A DNA stretch of 64,000 nucleotides, taken from assembly GCF_030010625.1 (NCBI RefSeq), contig NZ_JASCXN010000009.1:1-64000 (forward strand). The letters run 5' to 3'. The position numbers and the translations under genes are program-made. The notes beneath the pieces were generated by a model. It searched no databases and was not told where the DNA came from. It saw only the letters and a program-made list of their open reading frames with translations. Positions within the stretch are counted from its first letter, which is position 1. Each line of letters begins with the position of its first letter. Source of the stretch: Streptomyces sp. CC208A. GTDB taxonomy: Bacteria > Actinomycetota > Actinomycetes > Streptomycetales > Streptomycetaceae. Of the stretch, positions 32,624 through 43,258 are shown in pieces.

Positions 32624-33763
32624 ATGAGCGAGAACACCCAGAGCCCCCGCAAGCCGCGCGTGGCCGTCGTCTTCGGCGGACGCAGCTCCGAGCACGCCAT
32701 CTCCGTCGTCACCGCCGGCGCCGTCCTCAAGGCGATCGACCGGACCAAGTACGACGTGCTGCCCATCGGCATCACCAAGGAGGGGCGCTGGGCGCTGACC
32801 GCCGACGCCCCCGAGCGGATGGCGATCGCCGACCGCACCCTGCCGGACGTCGACCGGCTCACCGAGTCGGAGTCCGGCAACGTGGTCCTCCCCGTCGACC
32901 CGGCCGGCCGCGAGGTCGTCCTGCACGAGCCCGGCACCCTGCCGCAGGCCCTCGGCGAGGTCGACGTCGTCTTCCCGATGCTCCACGGCCCCTACGGTGA
33001 GGACGGCACCCTCCAGGGCCTCCTGGAGCTCTCCGGCATCCCGTACGTCGGCGCGGGCGTCCTCGCCTCCGCCGTCGGCCAGGACAAGGAGTACATGAAG
33101 CGGGTCTTCGTCTCGTACGGCCTGCCGGTCGGACCGTACGAGGTCGTCCGGCCGCGCGAGTGGGACCGCAACCCGGCCGAGGCCCGCAAGAAGATCGTCG
33201 AGTTCGCCGCCGACCACGGCTGGCCGCTCTTCGTGAAGCCCGCCCGCGGCGGCTCCTCCGTCGGCATCACCAAGGTCGACGACCTCTCCGGCCTCGACGA
33301 GGCCGTCGAGGAGGCCCGCCGCCACGACCCGAAGATCATCGTGGAGGCGCTGGTGCGCGGCCGCGAGATCGAGTGCGGCGTCCTGGAGTTCGAGGACGGC
33401 CCGCGCGCCAGCGTGCCCGCCGAGATCCCCCCGGTCACCGACCACGACTTCTACGACTTCGAGGCCAAGTACATCGACTCGGCCTCCGGCCTGGTGCCCG
33501 CCCCGATCGGCGACGAGGCCACCGCCGAGGTCCAGCGCCTGGCCGTCGCCGCCTACGAGGCGGTCTCCTGCGAGGGCCTGGTCCGCGCCGACTTCTTCCT
33601 CACCGAGGACGGCGACTTCGTCATCAACGAGATCAACACCATGCCCGGCTTCACCCCGATCTCCATGTACCCGCGCATGTGGCAGGAGAGCGGCGTGAGC
33701 TACCCCGAGCTGGTCGACCGGCTCATCCAGGCCGCGCTGACCCGCTCCACGGGCCTGCGCTAG
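32624..33763 (+). CDS. ddl: D-alanine-D-alanine ligase
   Basis: A 379-aa ATP-grasp ligase that joins two D-Ala for peptidoglycan. VVFGGRSSEHAISV at the start, MLHGPYGEDGTLQGLLE, FVKPARGGSSVGITKV and NEINTMPGFTPISMYPRMW are all in place. This is the D-Ala-D-Ala type by general look (an EYK..F-like segment), with no hint of a vancomycin-resistance D-Lac ligase cluster nearby. The upstream gap has TACGCT (32608-32613) 10 nt before the ATG, perhaps a promoter. Confidence 0.95.
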   Translation: MSENTQSPRKPRVAVVFGGRSSEHAISVVTAGAVLKAIDRTKYDVLPIGITKEGRWALTADAPERMAIADRTLPDVDRLTESESGNVVLPVDPAGREVVLHEPGTLPQALGEVDVVFPMLHGPYGEDGTLQGLLELSGIPYVGAGVLASAVGQDKEYMKRVFVSYGLPVGPYEVVRPREWDRNPAEARKKIVEFAADHGWPLFVKPARGGSSVGITKVDDLSGLDEAVEEARRHDPKIIVEALVRGREIECGVLEFEDGPRASVPAEIPPVTDHDFYDFEAKYIDSASGLVPAPIGDEATAEVQRLAVAAYEAVSCEGLVRADFFLTEDGDFVINEINTMPGFTPISMYPRMWQESGVSYPELVDRLIQAALTRSTGLR

Positions 33764-33771
33764 CCGCACAG

Positions 33772-33810
33772 GCGCCCTGGGGCCCTAACGGCACTCCGGC
33801 TCCAGGGCGC
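33772..33810. terminator. Terminator overlapping the DUF3515 stop
   Basis: Arms GCGCCCTGG and CCAGGGCGC (9 bp) span the stop codon of the converging lipoprotein gene with a 21-nt loop. It is a plausible ddl terminator. Confidence 0.5.
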
Positions 33811-34273
33811 ACGGTATCGCCCGGTCCACCGGGGCGGCGAGGTCCACGAGCGGCCCGATGTCGTGCGCGTACCGCTCGCCGAGGGTCACCTCGACGTACG
33901 TCTTCCGGTACACCGAGGTGAGCCGCGGTCCGCCGTCATCGGACTGCTCCAGCATCCAGCGCACGCCCTCGGCGGAGACGGCCTGGGCCTGCGGGTCGCT
34001 CATCCTTTCGGGCCGGGGGACCCCGCAGCGCAGTACGATCGCTCCGTCACCCCACCCCGCGGTCAGCTCGGAGTCGGGGGACGGATCGCTCCGCTCCTGC
34101 CCCGCCACGGTGTCCGGGAGCTCCTTCGCCAGCGCACGGCAGAGCGCCGCCTCCGCCGCGGGCGGAGTCGGCACCGGCACGGACGCCCGGGCGTCGGCGG
34201 AGCAGCCGGTGACGGCCAGCAGCAGGACGGCGGCTGAGGCGGGCAGGCCGAAGGGCCGGTGGGAAGACGTCAC
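33785..34273 (-). CDS. DUF3515 lipoprotein
   Basis: A 162-aa actinobacterial DUF3515 protein. The signal peptide runs to the lipobox VTGC (Cys at about residue 25), so it is predicted to be lipid-anchored outside the membrane. Conserved parts include LCRALAKELPDTVAGQ and GWGDGAIVLRCGVPRP. Function is unknown. The GTG start at 34273 gives a normal signal peptide; the open frame runs further upstream but would spoil it. Confidence 0.87.
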   Translation of the reverse strand: MTSSHRPFGLPASAAVLLLAVTGCSADARASVPVPTPPAAEAALCRALAKELPDTVAGQERSDPSPDSELTAGWGDGAIVLRCGVPRPERMSDPQAQAVSAEGVRWMLEQSDDGGPRLTSVYRKTYVEVTLGERYAHDIGPLVDLAAPVDRAIPCALEPECR

Positions 34274-34293
34274 CGGCCAAGCGTAGACGGGGG

Positions 34294-34527
34294 CTACAGA
34301 TGGACGACCGGGCAGGTCAGGGTGCGCGTGATGCCGTCCACTTGCTGGACCTTCGCGACCACCATGCGGCCGAGCTCGTCGACCGTGTCGGCCTGCGCCC
34401 GCACGATCACGTCGTACGGACCGGTCACGTCCTCTGCCTGGATCACCCCCGGGATCTTGGCGATGGTCTCGGCGACGGTCGACGCCTTGCCCACCTCGGT
34501 CTGAATCAGGATGTACGCCTGTACCAC
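34294..34527 (-). CDS. Stand-alone Lrp/AsnC ligand-binding domain
   Basis: A 77-aa protein equal to the C-terminal RAM domain of Lrp/AsnC regulators (VQAYILIQTEVGKASTVAETIAKIPGV, GPYDVIVRAQAD) without any helix-turn-helix. Such stand-alone forms bind amino acids and may modulate other Lrp proteins. The ATG has GGAGG 5 nt upstream. A 17-bp palindrome overlapping a TTGACC box lies about 125 nt upstream (34651-34667). Confidence 0.9.
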   Translation of the reverse strand: MVQAYILIQTEVGKASTVAETIAKIPGVIQAEDVTGPYDVIVRAQADTVDELGRMVVAKVQQVDGITRTLTCPVVHL

Positions 34528-34650
34528 GGAACCTCCAGGGCGGCCACGAGGATCTTGTGGGAGAAAGAGACGCCACGGTACCGCGTCGCCGGAACCCGCG
34601 GGGAGACCCGCGCCTTCCGGAGCGCCCGGGGCGTGGCGTACACAGGACGG

Positions 34651-34667
34651 AAGTTGACGGTCAACTT
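34651..34667. promoter_or_regulatory. 17-bp perfect palindrome, candidate operator
   Basis: AAGTTGAC-G-GTCAACTT, followed by another TTGACGGT. It lies in the 233-bp divergent region between the Lrp-like gene and thiL. On the minus strand it contains TTGACC, with TACGCC 18 nt further. The 12-mer GTTGACCGTCAA recurs at 49399-49410. Confidence 0.6.
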
Positions 34668-34760
34668 GACGGTACCCAGCACGGTGACGGCCCGCGACCC
34701 GCGGCGCGAGCGGACGCTCCGCCGACCGCCGGCCGGCACGACGACACGAGGTGAGACGCG

Positions 34761-35723
34761 GTGAAGGGCACAGTCGGAGAAATGGGCGAGTTCGGGCTCA
34801 TCAGAGAGCTCACGTCCCGGCTCACCTCCACCCCGGCGGTACGGATCGGGCCCGGCGACGACGCCGCCGTGGTCTCCGCCCCCGACCGGCGCGTGGTGGC
34901 CAGCACGGACATCCTGCTCGAAGGGCGCCATTTCCGGCGCGACTGGTCGACGGCGTACGACGTCGGCCGCAAGGCCGCCGCACAGAACCTCGCCGACATC
35001 GCCGCCATGGGCGCGGTCCCCACCGCCCTCCTCCTCGGCCTCGTCGTCCCCGCCGAGCTCCCCGTCACCTGGCCCACGGAACTCATGGACGGGCTCCGCG
35101 ACGAATGTCAGGTCGCGGGCGCGGCGGTGGTCGGCGGAGACGTCGTCCGCGGCGACACGATCATGGTCTCCATCACCGCCCTCGGCGACCTCCGCAACGC
35201 CGACCCGGTCACCCGGGGCGGCGCCGAGCCCGGCGACGTCGTCGCCTACACCGGCTGGCTCGGCTGGTCCGCCGCCGGCTACGCGGTCCTCTCCCGCGGC
35301 TTCCGCTCCCCGCGCGCCTTCGTCGAGGCCCACCGCCGGCCCGAACCGCCCTACCACGCGGGTCCGGCCGCCGCCGGGCTCGGCGCCACCGCCATGTGCG
35401 ACGTCAGCGACGGCCTCATCGCCGACCTCGGCCACATCGCCGAGGCCAGCAACGTCCGCATCGACCTGCGCTCCGGCCTCATCGACATCCCCGGCCAGAT
35501 GCACGACATCGGCCAGGCCGTCGGCGTCGACCCGCTCCAGTGGGTCCTCACCGGAGGTGAGGACCACGCCATTGTCGCCACCTTCCCGCCCGACGTGAAG
35601 CTGCCCGCCCGCTGGAAGGTCATCGGCGAGGTCATCGCCCCCTCCGCGCTGCCCCAGGTGACCGTCGACGGCGCGCCCTGGCACAGCGCCGGCGGCTGGG
35701 ACCACTTCGGGGAGACCGAGTGA
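34761..35723 (+). CDS. thiL: Thiamine-monophosphate kinase
   Basis: A 320-aa PurM-like kinase that makes thiamine diphosphate from the monophosphate. GPGDDAAVV near residue 32, [24 protein letters not shown] and [18 protein letters not shown] are family motifs. The GTG start has a GAGGTGAG stretch upstream. The stop overlaps the thiD start as GTGA. Confidence 0.95.
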   Translation: MKGTVGEMGEFGLIRELTSRLTSTPAVRIGPGDDAAVVSAPDRRVVASTDILLEGRHFRRDWSTAYDVGRKAAAQNLADIAAMGAVPTALLLGLVVPAELPVTWPTELMDGLRDECQVAGAAVVGGDVVRGDTIMVSITALGDLRNADPVTRGGAEPGDVVAYTGWLGWSAAGYAVLSRGFRSPRAFVEAHRRPEPPYHAGPAAAGLGATAMCDVSDGLIADLGHIAEASNVRIDLRSGLIDIPGQMHDIGQAVGVDPLQWVLTGGEDHAIVATFPPDVKLPARWKVIGEVIAPSALPQVTVDGAPWHSAGGWDHFGETE

Positions 35724-36520
35724 CCACCCGGCCGCCCCTGGTGCTGACCGTCGCCGGATCCGACTCCGGCGGCGGCGCGGGCATCCAGGCCGACCTCAAG
35801 ACCATGCTCGCCCTCGGCGTCCACGGCATGAGCGTGCTCACCGCCGTCACCGCCCAGAACTCGCTGGGCGTGCGGGGAGCCTGGGAACTGCCCGAGGAGG
35901 CCGTACGGGCCCAGTACCGGGCCGTGGTCGACGACATCGGCGTCCAGGCCGTCAAGACCGGCATGCTGGCCTCCGCCGCGCTCGTGGAGACCGTCGCCGA
36001 ACTCCTCGCCGGGACGCACGCGCCCGTGGTGGTCGACCCCGTGGGCGTCTCCAAGCACGGCGACCCGCTGCTCGCCGCCTCCGCCCTGGAGTCCGTACGG
36101 AGACGGCTGCTGCCGACGGCCACCGTCGCCACGCCCAACCTCGACGAGGTGGCACAGCTCACGGGCGTGCACGTCGTGTACGAGAGCGACATGAGGACCG
36201 CCGCCGAGGCCGTCCTCTCGTACGGGCCTGAATGGGCACTGATCAAGGGGGGCCACCTGCCCACCGGCACCGAGGCCGTGGACCTGCTCACCGACGGCAC
36301 CGAGGAGCACTGGCTGCGCGCCCCCCGCCACGACAACCGCCACACCCACGGCACGGGCTGCACCCTCGCCTCGGCGATCGCGGCCGGCCTCGCGCGCGGC
36401 CACGCGGTCCCGGAGGCCGTACGGGAGGCGAAGGCGTACGTGACCGGGGCCATCGCGGCCGGTTTCTCCCTGGGGGAGGGCATCGGGCCGGTCGACCACG
36501 GCTGGCGCCTGCGCCGCTGA
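35720..36520 (+). CDS. thiD: Hydroxymethylpyrimidine/phosphomethylpyrimidine kinase
   Basis: A 266-aa ribokinase-fold enzyme that phosphorylates HMP and HMP-P in thiamine synthesis. [19 protein letters not shown] at the start and the C-terminal [18 protein letters not shown] (anion hole and catalytic Asp/Cys region) are typical. It is coupled to thiL. I see no TPP riboswitch before the pair. Confidence 0.95.
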   Translation: MTTRPPLVLTVAGSDSGGGAGIQADLKTMLALGVHGMSVLTAVTAQNSLGVRGAWELPEEAVRAQYRAVVDDIGVQAVKTGMLASAALVETVAELLAGTHAPVVVDPVGVSKHGDPLLAASALESVRRRLLPTATVATPNLDEVAQLTGVHVVYESDMRTAAEAVLSYGPEWALIKGGHLPTGTEAVDLLTDGTEEHWLRAPRHDNRHTHGTGCTLASAIAAGLARGHAVPEAVREAKAYVTGAIAAGFSLGEGIGPVDHGWRLRR

Positions 36521-36541
36521 GATCCGCTTCAGGGCATGGCA

Positions 36542-36573
36542 AAAGGCCGGTTCACCGAGGTGAACCGGCCTTT
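36542..36573. terminator. Bidirectional terminator, thiD/rpmB
   Basis: A 15-bp perfect stem AAAGGCCGGTTCACC and its complement around a 2-nt GA centre, with A- and T-runs at both ends, between converging genes. Confidence 0.88.
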
Positions 36574-36616
36574 CAAGGCAACCGCAGGGGCTGCGCTACG
36601 ACACGGAACGTCGCGA

Positions 36617-36802
36617 TTAGCGCGAGACCTTGCCGGCCTTGATGCACGAGGTGCAGACGTTGAGCCGCTTCGGCGTCCGACCGACCACGGCACGCACGCG
36701 CTGGATGTTCGGGTTCCAGCGACGGGACGTACGGCGGTGCGAGTGCGAAATGTTGTTGCCGAAGCCCGGCCCCTTGCCGCAGACGTCGCAGTTGGCAGCC
36801 AC
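36617..36802 (-). CDS. rpmB: Ribosomal protein bL28 (zinc-binding form)
   Basis: A 61-aa L28. The two pairs CDVC (residues 5-8) and CTSC (residues 51-54) make it the C+ zinc-binding form; a Cys-free form elsewhere in the genome would be expected from Streptomyces practice. [17 protein letters not shown] is the family core. It is transcribed alone on the minus strand. Confidence 0.97.
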   Translation of the reverse strand: MAANCDVCGKGPGFGNNISHSHRRTSRRWNPNIQRVRAVVGRTPKRLNVCTSCIKAGKVSR

Positions 36803-37034
36803 GGGTCACTCCAAAGACTTCAGATTTACAGTGAGATCCGGCGCACCGGAATCAGGAGTCTGAAGTGGCTTGCCGGGGTATGGCCCGGCGAGTGCCGGGC
36901 AACCGAAGCAGCATACAACGGCTGCTCCCGTGGAACGAAACTACCACGGTCCGGCCCCTGACCGTCCCGGCCCCCGGGTCCACGGCGCCCCGGTCTACCC
37001 TGCGGTGAGCTTCACCGCCGAAGGAGGACCCCCG

Positions 37035-38753
37035 TTGTCGCGAGCCCCCCACCCCCTCGACGACGCCGCCGACGCTGACGACGCTGACGACGCCGACGAC
37101 GACGCCGACGGCATCCCCGGCGGCGGGCGCCTCGTCCTCGACGCGGAGGCGGTCCGGGCCTGGAGCGCGCGGACGGCCGGGGCCCTCGGGCGGGAGCGGG
37201 CCGCGATCGACGCCATCAACGTCTTTCCGGTCGCCGACGGCGACACCGGCACCAACCTGTACCTCACCGCCCAGGCCGCCCACGAGGCCGTCGAGGCCGT
37301 CTTCACCGCCCCCGGGGCCGCGGGGGACTCCGCCCCTGACACCGCCGACGCCGTACGGGCCATGGCCCACGGGGCGCTGCTCGGCGCCCGCGGCAACTCC
37401 GGGACCATCCTCTCCCAGCTGCTGCGCGGCATGGCCGGCGTGCTCGCGCGGGGCGCCGACGGCGACCACCTCGCCCGGGCCCTCGCCGCGGCCGCCGCCG
37501 CCGCCCGCGCGGCCGTCGCCCACCCCGAGGAGGGCACCGTCCTCACCGTCGCGGACGCCGCCGCGGCCGCCTGCGCGGACGGCGGAACCCTCCCGGAGGT
37601 GACCGGGAGGGCCTACGACGGGGCCAGGACGGCCCTGGAGGCCACCCCGGGGCAGCTGGCGGTGCTCGGCCGCGCGGGGGTCGTGGACGCCGGGGGACAG
37701 GGCCTGGTGGCCGTCCTCGGGGCGCTGGTGGAGACGGTGACCGGCCGGGCGCCCGCCCCCCTGCCCCCGTTCCCGCCGGTACGGGCCGTACCGGCCGCCG
37801 GTCCCGCCGGTACGGGGGAGACCTGCGGGCCCGGCGAACAGGGCCCCGGCTACGAGGTGCTGTACCTCCTGGAGGCCGAGGACGCCGCCGTCGACCTCCT
37901 CAGGGCCCGGCTCGACGCCCTCGGCGACTGCCTCGTCGTCGTCGGCGGCGACGGCCTCTGGAACGTCCACGTCCACGTCGACGACCCGGGCGCCGCCGTC
38001 GAGGCCGGCATCGAGGCCGGCCGGCCGCACCGGATCCGCATCACCCACTTCGCGAGCGCGACCGCCGGAGCCACGGCCGGGAGCGAGCGCGCCCAGCGGG
38101 CCGTCGTCGCCGTCGTCCCCGGCGAGGGACTGGCCGGCCTGTGCGCCGAGGCCGGCGCGACCACCGTCCTCGCCCGGCCCGGCGAACCGCCCGCCGGCGA
38201 GGAGTTCGTCGACGCGATCCGCCGCGCCCACGCGCGTGAGGTCGTCCTCCTGCCCAACGACGCCGAGCTGCGGAAGGCCGCAGCGGCCGCCGCCGAACGC
38301 GCCCGCGCCGAGGGCATCCGCGTCGCCCTCATCCCGACCAGGGCCGCCGTCCAGGGCATCGCCGCCCTCGCCGTCCACGAACCCGACCAGAGCTTCGACG
38401 AGGACGTCGTCGCCATGACCGCCGCCGCCGGCGCCACCCGCTACGCCGAACTCGCCGTCGCCGAACGCCAGTCCTTCACCTCCGCCGGCGTCTGCCAGGC
38501 CGGCGACGTCCTCGGCCTCATCGAGGGCGACGTCGCCGTCATCGGCCAGGACCTCACCGAGACCGCCCGCACCGTCCTCGACCGGATGCTCCAGGCCGGC
38601 GGCGAACTCGTCACCCTCGTCGTCGCCGACGGCACCCCGCCCGCCCTCGCCGACACCCTCGAAGCCCACGTCCGGCGCGGCTACCTGGCCGTCGACACCG
38701 TCACGTACCACGCGGGCGAGGGCGCCCCGCCGCTCCTCATCGGGGTGGAGTAG
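37035..38753 (+). CDS. DAK2-domain protein (YloV/FakA-like)
   Basis: A 572-aa protein with a DhaL-like DAK2 domain (INVFPVADGDTGTNLYLT, GARGNSGTILSQLLRGMA, DAGGQGLVAVLGAL) and a C-terminal DegV-like region. In Firmicutes the homologue FakA is the kinase subunit for fatty-acid phosphorylation; here no FakB neighbour is seen, so the substrate is open. The start appears to be TTG at 37035, because AAGGAGG lies 7 nt before it and no ATG or GTG fits. The first 20 residues are Asp/Ala repeats. Confidence 0.85.
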   Translation: MSRAPHPLDDAADADDADDADDDADGIPGGGRLVLDAEAVRAWSARTAGALGRERAAIDAINVFPVADGDTGTNLYLTAQAAHEAVEAVFTAPGAAGDSAPDTADAVRAMAHGALLGARGNSGTILSQLLRGMAGVLARGADGDHLARALAAAAAAARAAVAHPEEGTVLTVADAAAAACADGGTLPEVTGRAYDGARTALEATPGQLAVLGRAGVVDAGGQGLVAVLGALVETVTGRAPAPLPPFPPVRAVPAAGPAGTGETCGPGEQGPGYEVLYLLEAEDAAVDLLRARLDALGDCLVVVGGDGLWNVHVHVDDPGAAVEAGIEAGRPHRIRITHFASATAGATAGSERAQRAVVAVVPGEGLAGLCAEAGATTVLARPGEPPAGEEFVDAIRRAHAREVVLLPNDAELRKAAAAAAERARAEGIRVALIPTRAAVQGIAALAVHEPDQSFDEDVVAMTAAAGATRYAELAVAERQSFTSAGVCQAGDVLGLIEGDVAVIGQDLTETARTVLDRMLQAGGELVTLVVADGTPPALADTLEAHVRRGYLAVDTVTYHAGEGAPPLLIGVE

Positions 38754-38832
38754 CCGGGACGCTCCGGGGGACTGTCCACAGGAGGGAGGTCGTCCACAGG
38801 CCTCCCCCCGACTGTCGGCCCCGTGGTGTGAA

Positions 38833-41800
38833 ATGGAACGCGTGCCCGCGCTCGACGAACCCCTCAAGAAGTCCCTCGGCCCCGCCACCGCCAAGGTCAT
38901 GGCCGAGGCCCTCGACCTGCACACGGTCGGCGACCTCCTCCACCACTACCCCCGGCGGTACGCGGAGCGGGGCGAGCTCACGACCCTCTCCGACCTGCCG
39001 CTCGACGAGCACGTCACGGTCGTCGCCCAGGTCGCCGACGCCCGCGTGCACACCTTCAACGGCACCAAGGGCCGCGGCCAGCGCCTCGAAGTGACCCTCA
39101 CCGACGGCCACGGCCGGCTCCAGCTGGTCTTCTTCGGCAAGGGCGTGCACAAGCCCCACCACGACCTGCTGCCCGGCACCCGCGCGATGTTCTCCGGCAA
39201 GGTCTCCCTCTTCAACCGGCGCCTCCAGCTCGCCCACCCCGCGTACGAACTCCTGCGCGGCGACGACGACGTGGCCGTGGACACCTGGGCCGGGGCCCTC
39301 ATCCCGATCTACCCGGCCACCACCAAACTGGAGTCCTGGAAGATCGCCAAGGCCGTCAGCACCGTCCTGCCGGCCGCCGCCGAAGCCGTCGACCCGCTGC
39401 CCCCGGCCCTCCGCGAGGGCCGGGGCCTCGCCGAACTTCCCGACGCCCTGCGCCTGATCCACCACCCCCGCACGAAGGCGGACGTCGCCACCGCCCGCGA
39501 ACGGCTCAAGTGGGACGAGGCCTTCGTCCTCCAGGTCGCCCTCGCCCGCCGCCGGCACACCGACACCCAGCTCCCCGCCGTCCCCCGACGGCCCGCCGAC
39601 GGCGGCATCCTCGCCGCCTTCGACGCCAAGCTGCCCTTCACCCTCACCGACGGCCAGCAGAAGGTCTCCAAGGAGATCTTCGACGACCTCGCCACCGACC
39701 ACCCCATGCACCGCCTCCTCCAGGGCGAGGTCGGCTCGGGCAAAGCCCAGCCCCTGGACTCGTCGGTCCTGACGCCCGGCGGCTTCCGGCGGATGGGCGA
39801 CGTGAGGGCCGGGGACGAGGTCATCGTGCCCTCCGGCGAGATCGCCTTGGTCGACGGGGTCTTCCCGCAGGGGGAACGCGAGACATGGCGCCTCGTCCTG
39901 TCCGACGACACCACGGTGGAATGCGATGACGAACACCTCTGGATCGTCGGTACGAGCTGCGGGTGGCACCGTGGCCAGACGCCCAAAGTGATGACCACCC
40001 GGGAAATCCGCGACGACCTCGTCAAAGCGAACGGGACATCGAAGTGGTACGTGCCCCCGGCGACGCCCGTGGACCTCGGCGGTGATGCCGCGCTGCCGCT
40101 CGACCCCTACCTGTTGGGGGTGCTGCTTGGGGACGGCTCATTCCGGCACAACCTGCGGCTGTCCACGATTGATCGGGAGATCCACGACGCCGTGGCGACG
40201 GCTGTGGCGCCCGACTGTCGGCTCGTTCCCGTAGCTGGCTCCGCCTGCGATTACACGATCCAGCTGACGCACCGCACGGGCGGCGCTCGCAACCCCGTGA
40301 TCCAGGCCCTGCGCGACCTTGGCCTGTGGGGTGCCTCCTCGCACGGCAAGTTCGTCCCTGACGAGTTCAAGAACACATCGATCAAGAATCGACTCGCGCT
40401 TCTCCAAGGGCTGCTGGACACCGACGGCACCATCCAGAAGACCGGAATGAGTGTGTCCCTGGCATCGGTCTCTCCCCGGCTCGCGGAGGACGTCGCCTGG
40501 CTGGTGCGTTCCCTCGGGGGCAGGGCACGTGTCCTGCCCAAGAAGGATGCCTTGAACGTCTCGGTGGGTCTCCCTGACGAGTACGCCCCGTTCAGGCTGT
40601 CTCGCAAGGCCGTCCGCGTACGACCACGGCCGAAGTACAACACCTTCCGGCGAGCCATTCGCGCTGTCGAGTACGTCGGGCGCAAGCCCGTCCAGTGCAT
40701 CAGTGTCGCGCATCCCGATCACGCGTACGTGACGGATCACTTCACCGTGACGCACAACACGATGGTGGCGCTGCGGGCCATGCTCACCGTCGTCGACGCC
40801 GGGGGACAGGCCGCGATGCTCGCCCCCACCGAGGTCCTCGCCCAGCAGCACCACCGCTCGGTCACCGAGATGATGGGCGAGCTCGCCGAGGGAGGGATGC
40901 TCGGCGGCGCCGAGCACGCCACCAAGGTGGTGCTGCTCACCGGCTCCATGGGGGCCGCGGCCCGTCGGCAGGCCCTGCTCGACCTGGTCACCGGCGAGGC
41001 CGGGATCGTCATCGGCACCCACGCCCTCATCGAGGACAAGGTGCGGTTCCACGACCTCGGCCTCGTCGTCGTCGACGAGCAGCACCGCTTCGGCGTCGAA
41101 CAGCGCGACGCCCTGCGGGGCAAGGGGCACTCCCAGGGGGAGAAGCGGACGCCGCACCTCCTCGTCATGACCGCCACCCCGATCCCCCGGACCGTGGCCA
41201 TGACCGTCTTCGGCGACCTGGAGACCTCCGTCCTCGACCAGCTCCCCGCCGGTCGCTCCCCGATCGCCAGCCACGTGGTCCCCGCCGCCGACAAGCCGCA
41301 CTTCCTCGCCCGCGCGTGGGAGCGGGTCCGCGAGGAGGTGGCCAACGGCCACCAGGCGTACGTCGTCTGCCCCCGCATCGGCGACGAGGAGGACCAGAAG
41401 AAGAAGGCCAGGCCGTCCCCGGAGGACGAGGCCGAGAAGCGGCCCCCGCTCGCCGTCCTCGACGTGGCCGAGAAGCTCCGCACCGGCCCCCTCGCCGGGC
41501 TTCGCGTCGCCGCCCTGCACGGCCGCATGCACCCCGACGACAAGGACGAGGTCATGCGCGGCTTCGCCGCCGGCGAGCTCGACGTCCTCGTCGCCACCAC
41601 CGTCATCGAGGTCGGCGTCAACGTGCCCAACGCCACCGCCATGGTGATCATGGACGCCGACCGCTTCGGTGTCTCCCAGCTCCACCAGCTCCGCGGCCGC
41701 GTCGGCCGCGGCTCCGCCCCCGGCCTCTGCCTCCTCGTCACCGAGATGCCCGAGGCGAGCCCCGCCCGGCAGCGCCTCGGCGCCGTCGCCGCCACCCTCG

Positions 41801-42054
41801 ACGGCTTCGAGCTCTCCCGCATCGACCTCGAACAGCGCCGCGAGGGCGACGTCCTCGGCCAGGCCCAGTCCGGCGCCCGCTCCTCCCTGCGGGTCCTCGC
41901 CGTCATCGACGACGAGGAGGTCATCGCCGCCGCCCGCGAGGAGGCCACCGCCCTCGTCCTCGCCGACCCGGACCTCGAAGCCCACCCAGGCCTGCGCACC
42001 GCCCTGGACGCCCTGCTGAGCGAGGAGAGGGAGGAGTACCTGGAGAAGGGCTGA
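38833..42054 (+). CDS. recG: ATP-dependent DNA helicase RecG interrupted by an intein
   Basis: 1073 aa, of which 735 are RecG. The wedge/OB domain is N-terminal (DLLHHYPRRYAERGELTTL), then the helicase core. The Walker A GEVGSGKT is split: an intein (residues 305-642, 39745-40758) sits between the Lys and the Thr. After splicing, DEQHRFG (motif II), TATPIPRT (III) and QLHQLRGRVGRGSAPGLCLL (VI) complete the motor. RecG remodels stalled replication forks and Holliday junctions. Splicing is needed for ATPase activity, since the insertion is in the phosphate-binding loop. The reading frame is intact. Confidence 0.96.
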   Translation: MERVPALDEPLKKSLGPATAKVMAEALDLHTVGDLLHHYPRRYAERGELTTLSDLPLDEHVTVVAQVADARVHTFNGTKGRGQRLEVTLTDGHGRLQLVFFGKGVHKPHHDLLPGTRAMFSGKVSLFNRRLQLAHPAYELLRGDDDVAVDTWAGALIPIYPATTKLESWKIAKAVSTVLPAAAEAVDPLPPALREGRGLAELPDALRLIHHPRTKADVATARERLKWDEAFVLQVALARRRHTDTQLPAVPRRPADGGILAAFDAKLPFTLTDGQQKVSKEIFDDLATDHPMHRLLQGEVGSGKAQPLDSSVLTPGGFRRMGDVRAGDEVIVPSGEIALVDGVFPQGERETWRLVLSDDTTVECDDEHLWIVGTSCGWHRGQTPKVMTTREIRDDLVKANGTSKWYVPPATPVDLGGDAALPLDPYLLGVLLGDGSFRHNLRLSTIDREIHDAVATAVAPDCRLVPVAGSACDYTIQLTHRTGGARNPVIQALRDLGLWGASSHGKFVPDEFKNTSIKNRLALLQGLLDTDGTIQKTGMSVSLASVSPRLAEDVAWLVRSLGGRARVLPKKDALNVSVGLPDEYAPFRLSRKAVRVRPRPKYNTFRRAIRAVEYVGRKPVQCISVAHPDHAYVTDHFTVTHNTMVALRAMLTVVDAGGQAAMLAPTEVLAQQHHRSVTEMMGELAEGGMLGGAEHATKVVLLTGSMGAAARRQALLDLVTGEAGIVIGTHALIEDKVRFHDLGLVVVDEQHRFGVEQRDALRGKGHSQGEKRTPHLLVMTATPIPRTVAMTVFGDLETSVLDQLPAGRSPIASHVVPAADKPHFLARAWERVREEVANGHQAYVVCPRIGDEEDQKKKARPSPEDEAEKRPPLAVLDVAEKLRTGPLAGLRVAALHGRMHPDDKDEVMRGFAAGELDVLVATTVIEVGVNVPNATAMVIMDADRFGVSQLHQLRGRVGRGSAPGLCLLVTEMPEASPARQRLGAVAATLDGFELSRIDLEQRREGDVLGQAQSGARSSLRVLAVIDDEEVIAAAREEATALVLADPDLEAHPGLRTALDALLSEEREEYLEKG
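39745..40758 (+). mobile_element. Class 3-type intein with LAGLIDADG endonuclease in RecG
   Basis: 338 residues from Ala305 to Asn642, ending in THN before Thr643. It starts with Ala (AQPLDSSVLTPGG), not Cys or Ser. The class 3 set is present: Trp370 two residues after His368 in block B (EHLW), Cys622 in block F (VQCISV) and Thr640 in block G (VTHN). Two LAGLIDADG-type motifs, LLGVLLGDG (427-435) and LLDTDG (527-532), indicate a homing endonuclease. The codons are somewhat less GC-rich than those of the host gene. The splice points are inferred from the Walker A consensus. Confidence 0.93.
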
Positions 42055-42072
42055 CCGCGGAAGCCGCCTTAA

Positions 42073-42114
42073 GCTGGTGCTTGTGTGTTGCGCGCGCAAC
42101 ACACAAGCACCAGC
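42073..42114. repeat. 42-bp perfect palindrome between recG and rsmD
   Basis: A half-site of 21 bp beginning GCTGGTGCTTGTG, with centre GCGC|GCGC and no spacer. It is not followed by a T-run and ends 20 nt before rsmD, so it can act as an operator or an RNA hairpin more readily than as a classical terminator. Confidence 0.9.
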
Positions 42115-42134
42115 AGTCGAGGACGAGGACACCG

Positions 42135-43258
<1,124 letters not shown>

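Noticed and set aside
34528..34760. TPP riboswitch before thiL-thiD
   Set aside because: No CUGAGA-like thi-box element could be found; the region shows the palindrome instead.
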